From positions 62,001 through 126,000 of the forward strand of contig CALEDQ010000023.1 of NCBI GenBank assembly GCA_937949615.1: 64,000 nt of DNA, written 5' to 3'. The translations under genes were made by a program, and so were the position numbers. Under the pieces are notes generated by a model. That model saw nothing but the letters and a program-made list of their open reading frames with translations, did not search any database and was not told the origin of the DNA. Positions 62,607-64,000 of this stretch are shown piece after piece; within the stretch, counting starts at the first letter, position 1, and each line of letters begins with the position of its first letter. The DNA comes from an uncultured bacterium. Lineage in GTDB: Bacteria; Muiribacteriota; Ozemobacteria; Ozemobacterales; Ozemobacteraceae.

Positions 62607-63953
62607 TCAGATTAACCCCAGAAATCTTAATACGTCGTTTCCGTAACCTGCCATGTTGAGACAGACCGGAAGCAGCAGAACACCCATGAGGTTCATTCTG
62701 CGCGCCTGAAACATTACGGGTAACAGACCAATCCCGGTAGCAACGGCCATGATCGCCATGCCGCCCCAGCCGGTGAAACTGTAGACCCCGGGAATTACGA
62801 GAATGAGAGCAATTACTGAAACCCAGTGATATGGAATCTTTTCGACCATTTTGATGCACAGTTTTGTGAACGGCATCAGCAGCAGAAATGAAATGCCGGC
62901 TGAAAACAGCATCAGGGCAACAAACATGGCATATTCTTTCATCGTCAGAACCGAAACGACTGGAGTGACGATCCAGGCCAGACCGCCGCGGGTAAGGCTG
63001 AGGCCGGGTATGAAGAACAGCAGAAAGGAACCGACGTAATAGACGGTTTTGCAGGTGCCATAAGACATGACGAACAGACGCCCGTCACGCTGCGCAGTTG
63101 CATGACCGGCCATCAGGCCGCCGACGCCGGCGGTGACGATCGGCACGTAAGCTGCGAAGAAACCACCGAGAAAGCCGCCGAAAGTGCCACGTACCACAAG
63201 GTCCCAGTCGAGTTCCATTGACGGCGATTCGTGCTGTTTAGGAATTGCCCCGATGTTGATGATATTGGTGATCAGCCACGGAATTGCAAACAGACCGACG
63301 AAAACCGGAGTGATGCTCTGAAAGGCGAAGTCGACCGGCACCATGGTCTTGGCCATGACGATAAAGCCGAGCAGACCTGAGAGCAGGAAGGTTATCAGAC
63401 CTACGCCCAGGAATTTCCAGCCTTCGAGAAAATTGGCCCAGCAGCTGTCTGACTGACTGATGCCTTTTGGCCATTCAGAAAGCACGGCATACGAGATGAC
63501 CGCGCCGATGATCCAGAACATGTGCGGACTGGTGATCGTTTTGAGACCGGGCAGAAACAGCAGAAACAGCGGTGCCATTACCGCCAGGGCGATGATGCCG
63601 CCAAGTGCGCCAACGCCGGTGAGAATGATCGATTCGTAACCTCTGCCTTTAGCGAGCCAGTCGGCGCTCGGCAGAATGTAATACGACAGACTTTCGTCAC
63701 CGGGCCCGAAGTAGGTTGCCGGCACCGTATTGAGTATCGAATAGCCGACAATCATACCGATGCACAGCGATACGAGCTGCATCGGGGCCATGGTGGCTTC
63801 GAACTTGAGAATCACGAGCAGAAAGATGCCGATGACGTTGTAGATGTGCAGCGCCGGCAGAAATGAGATCAGACATGAGAACAGCACGCCGATGGTGCAG
63901 AAGTAAAGAAGGTCCAGGTATTCCGGATGCAGAAGGTGTTCCAGAAATGCCAT
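62607..63953 (-). CDS. TctA/DUF112-type multipass membrane permease
   Basis: 448 aa, about 11 hydrophobic segments. SFLPALHIYNVIGIFLL near residues 32-48 and the segment FAAYVPIVTAGVGGLMAGHATAQR near 260-285 match the TctA/DUF112 permease family of tripartite tricarboxylate-type transporters. The TctB/TctC partners are not seen. AGGAGG lies upstream of the ATG. It is followed directly by the YdjM-like gene, and an upstream gene stops 2 nt before its start. Confidence 0.8.
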   Translation of the reverse strand: MAFLEHLLHPEYLDLLYFCTIGVLFSCLISFLPALHIYNVIGIFLLVILKFEATMAPMQLVSLCIGMIVGYSILNTVPATYFGPGDESLSYYILPSADWLAKGRGYESIILTGVGALGGIIALAVMAPLFLLFLPGLKTITSPHMFWIIGAVISYAVLSEWPKGISQSDSCWANFLEGWKFLGVGLITFLLSGLLGFIVMAKTMVPVDFAFQSITPVFVGLFAIPWLITNIINIGAIPKQHESPSMELDWDLVVRGTFGGFLGGFFAAYVPIVTAGVGGLMAGHATAQRDGRLFVMSYGTCKTVYYVGSFLLFFIPGLSLTRGGLAWIVTPVVSVLTMKEYAMFVALMLFSAGISFLLLMPFTKLCIKMVEKIPYHWVSVIALILVIPGVYSFTGWGGMAIMAVATGIGLLPVMFQARRMNLMGVLLLPVCLNMAGYGNDVLRFLGLI

Positions 63954-63955
63954 GC

Positions 63956-64000
63956 TCAGTTACCTCCTGCGGGCGGATTATCCACAGCTGCCGGTGTTTC
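63956..64000 (-). CDS. 3' end of an upstream gene
   Basis: On the minus strand an open frame of 14 residues (ETPAAVDNPPAGGN) ends in TGA 2 nt before the permease start and contains that gene's ribosome binding site. Too short to identify, but it suggests the operon extends beyond the window. Confidence 0.5.
   Translation of the reverse strand, partial: ETPAAVDNPPAGGN

Overview
The window comes from a diderm (Gram-negative type) bacterium with mid-range GC and densely packed genes. Evidence for an outer membrane is a TonB/ExbB/ExbD set with a beta-barrel protein, predicted lipoproteins and two very large alpha-2-macroglobulin-family proteins. The mix of many secreted proteins of unknown function, InlB-type repeats, TPM-domain proteins, a DUF6485-like protein, a major-vault-like protein and a sigma-54 activator recalls deep-branching uncultured phyla such as Candidatus Riflebacteria. 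No rRNA or other marker in the window settles this, so the placement is a guess. I saw no tRNA, rRNA, CRISPR array, insertion sequence or prophage.

Layout. 1-850: end of an alanine/glycine:cation symporter and a perfect 44-nt palindromic terminator. 911-6305 (minus): outer-membrane barrel, exbB, exbD, tonB, then a secreted cyclophilin and murB. 6461-12820 (plus): a 2119-aa A2M-like secreted protein without a thioester motif. 13017-17742: an alpha/alpha-toroid-like protein, serC-serA (serA with Lys in place of the catalytic His), a TPR/coiled-coil exported protein and a 56-aa ferredoxin. 17947-26509 (plus): a GH13-like protein with altered active-site residues, a MutL/GlmL-like ATPase with an ornithine racemase, alr, a hypothetical protein, a beta-CASP nuclease and two overlapping prepilins. 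26512-29394: a secreted protein, then about 600 nt of DNA without genes that has a strong sigma-54 promoter match and an intrinsic terminator, then a PAS/AAA+ sigma-54 activator. 29528-32270: a Cys-containing small protein, a major-vault-protein-like protein, an Imm17-like membrane protein and truC. 32332-34870: pgl-zwf and a DUF6485-like protein. 35066-42053: FN3 protein, InlB-repeat lipoprotein and DUF1566 protein. 42117-48134 (minus): a thioester-containing A2M. 48457-55123: membrane protein with an RCK_C domain, a permuted NlpC/P60 hydrolase, a TPM pair and small exported proteins. 55583-58596 (minus): an M16 peptidase pair. 58617-60836: two TPR proteins. 60947-64000 (minus): a Cas6e-like protein downstream of two membrane-protein genes.

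How the genes may work together. Much of the window concerns the envelope: energised outer-membrane transport, A2M-type surface proteins that may defend against proteases, M16 proteases, pilins and adhesin-like repeat proteins. Metabolic genes are few: serine synthesis, the oxidative pentose phosphate entry steps and amino-acid racemases. The least expected items are the short vault-like protein (29816-31219), the lone Cas6e-like protein that appears to lack its catalytic His and Tyr (60947-61507), and the sigma-54 promoter/leader/terminator unit beside its probable activator (27250-27830).
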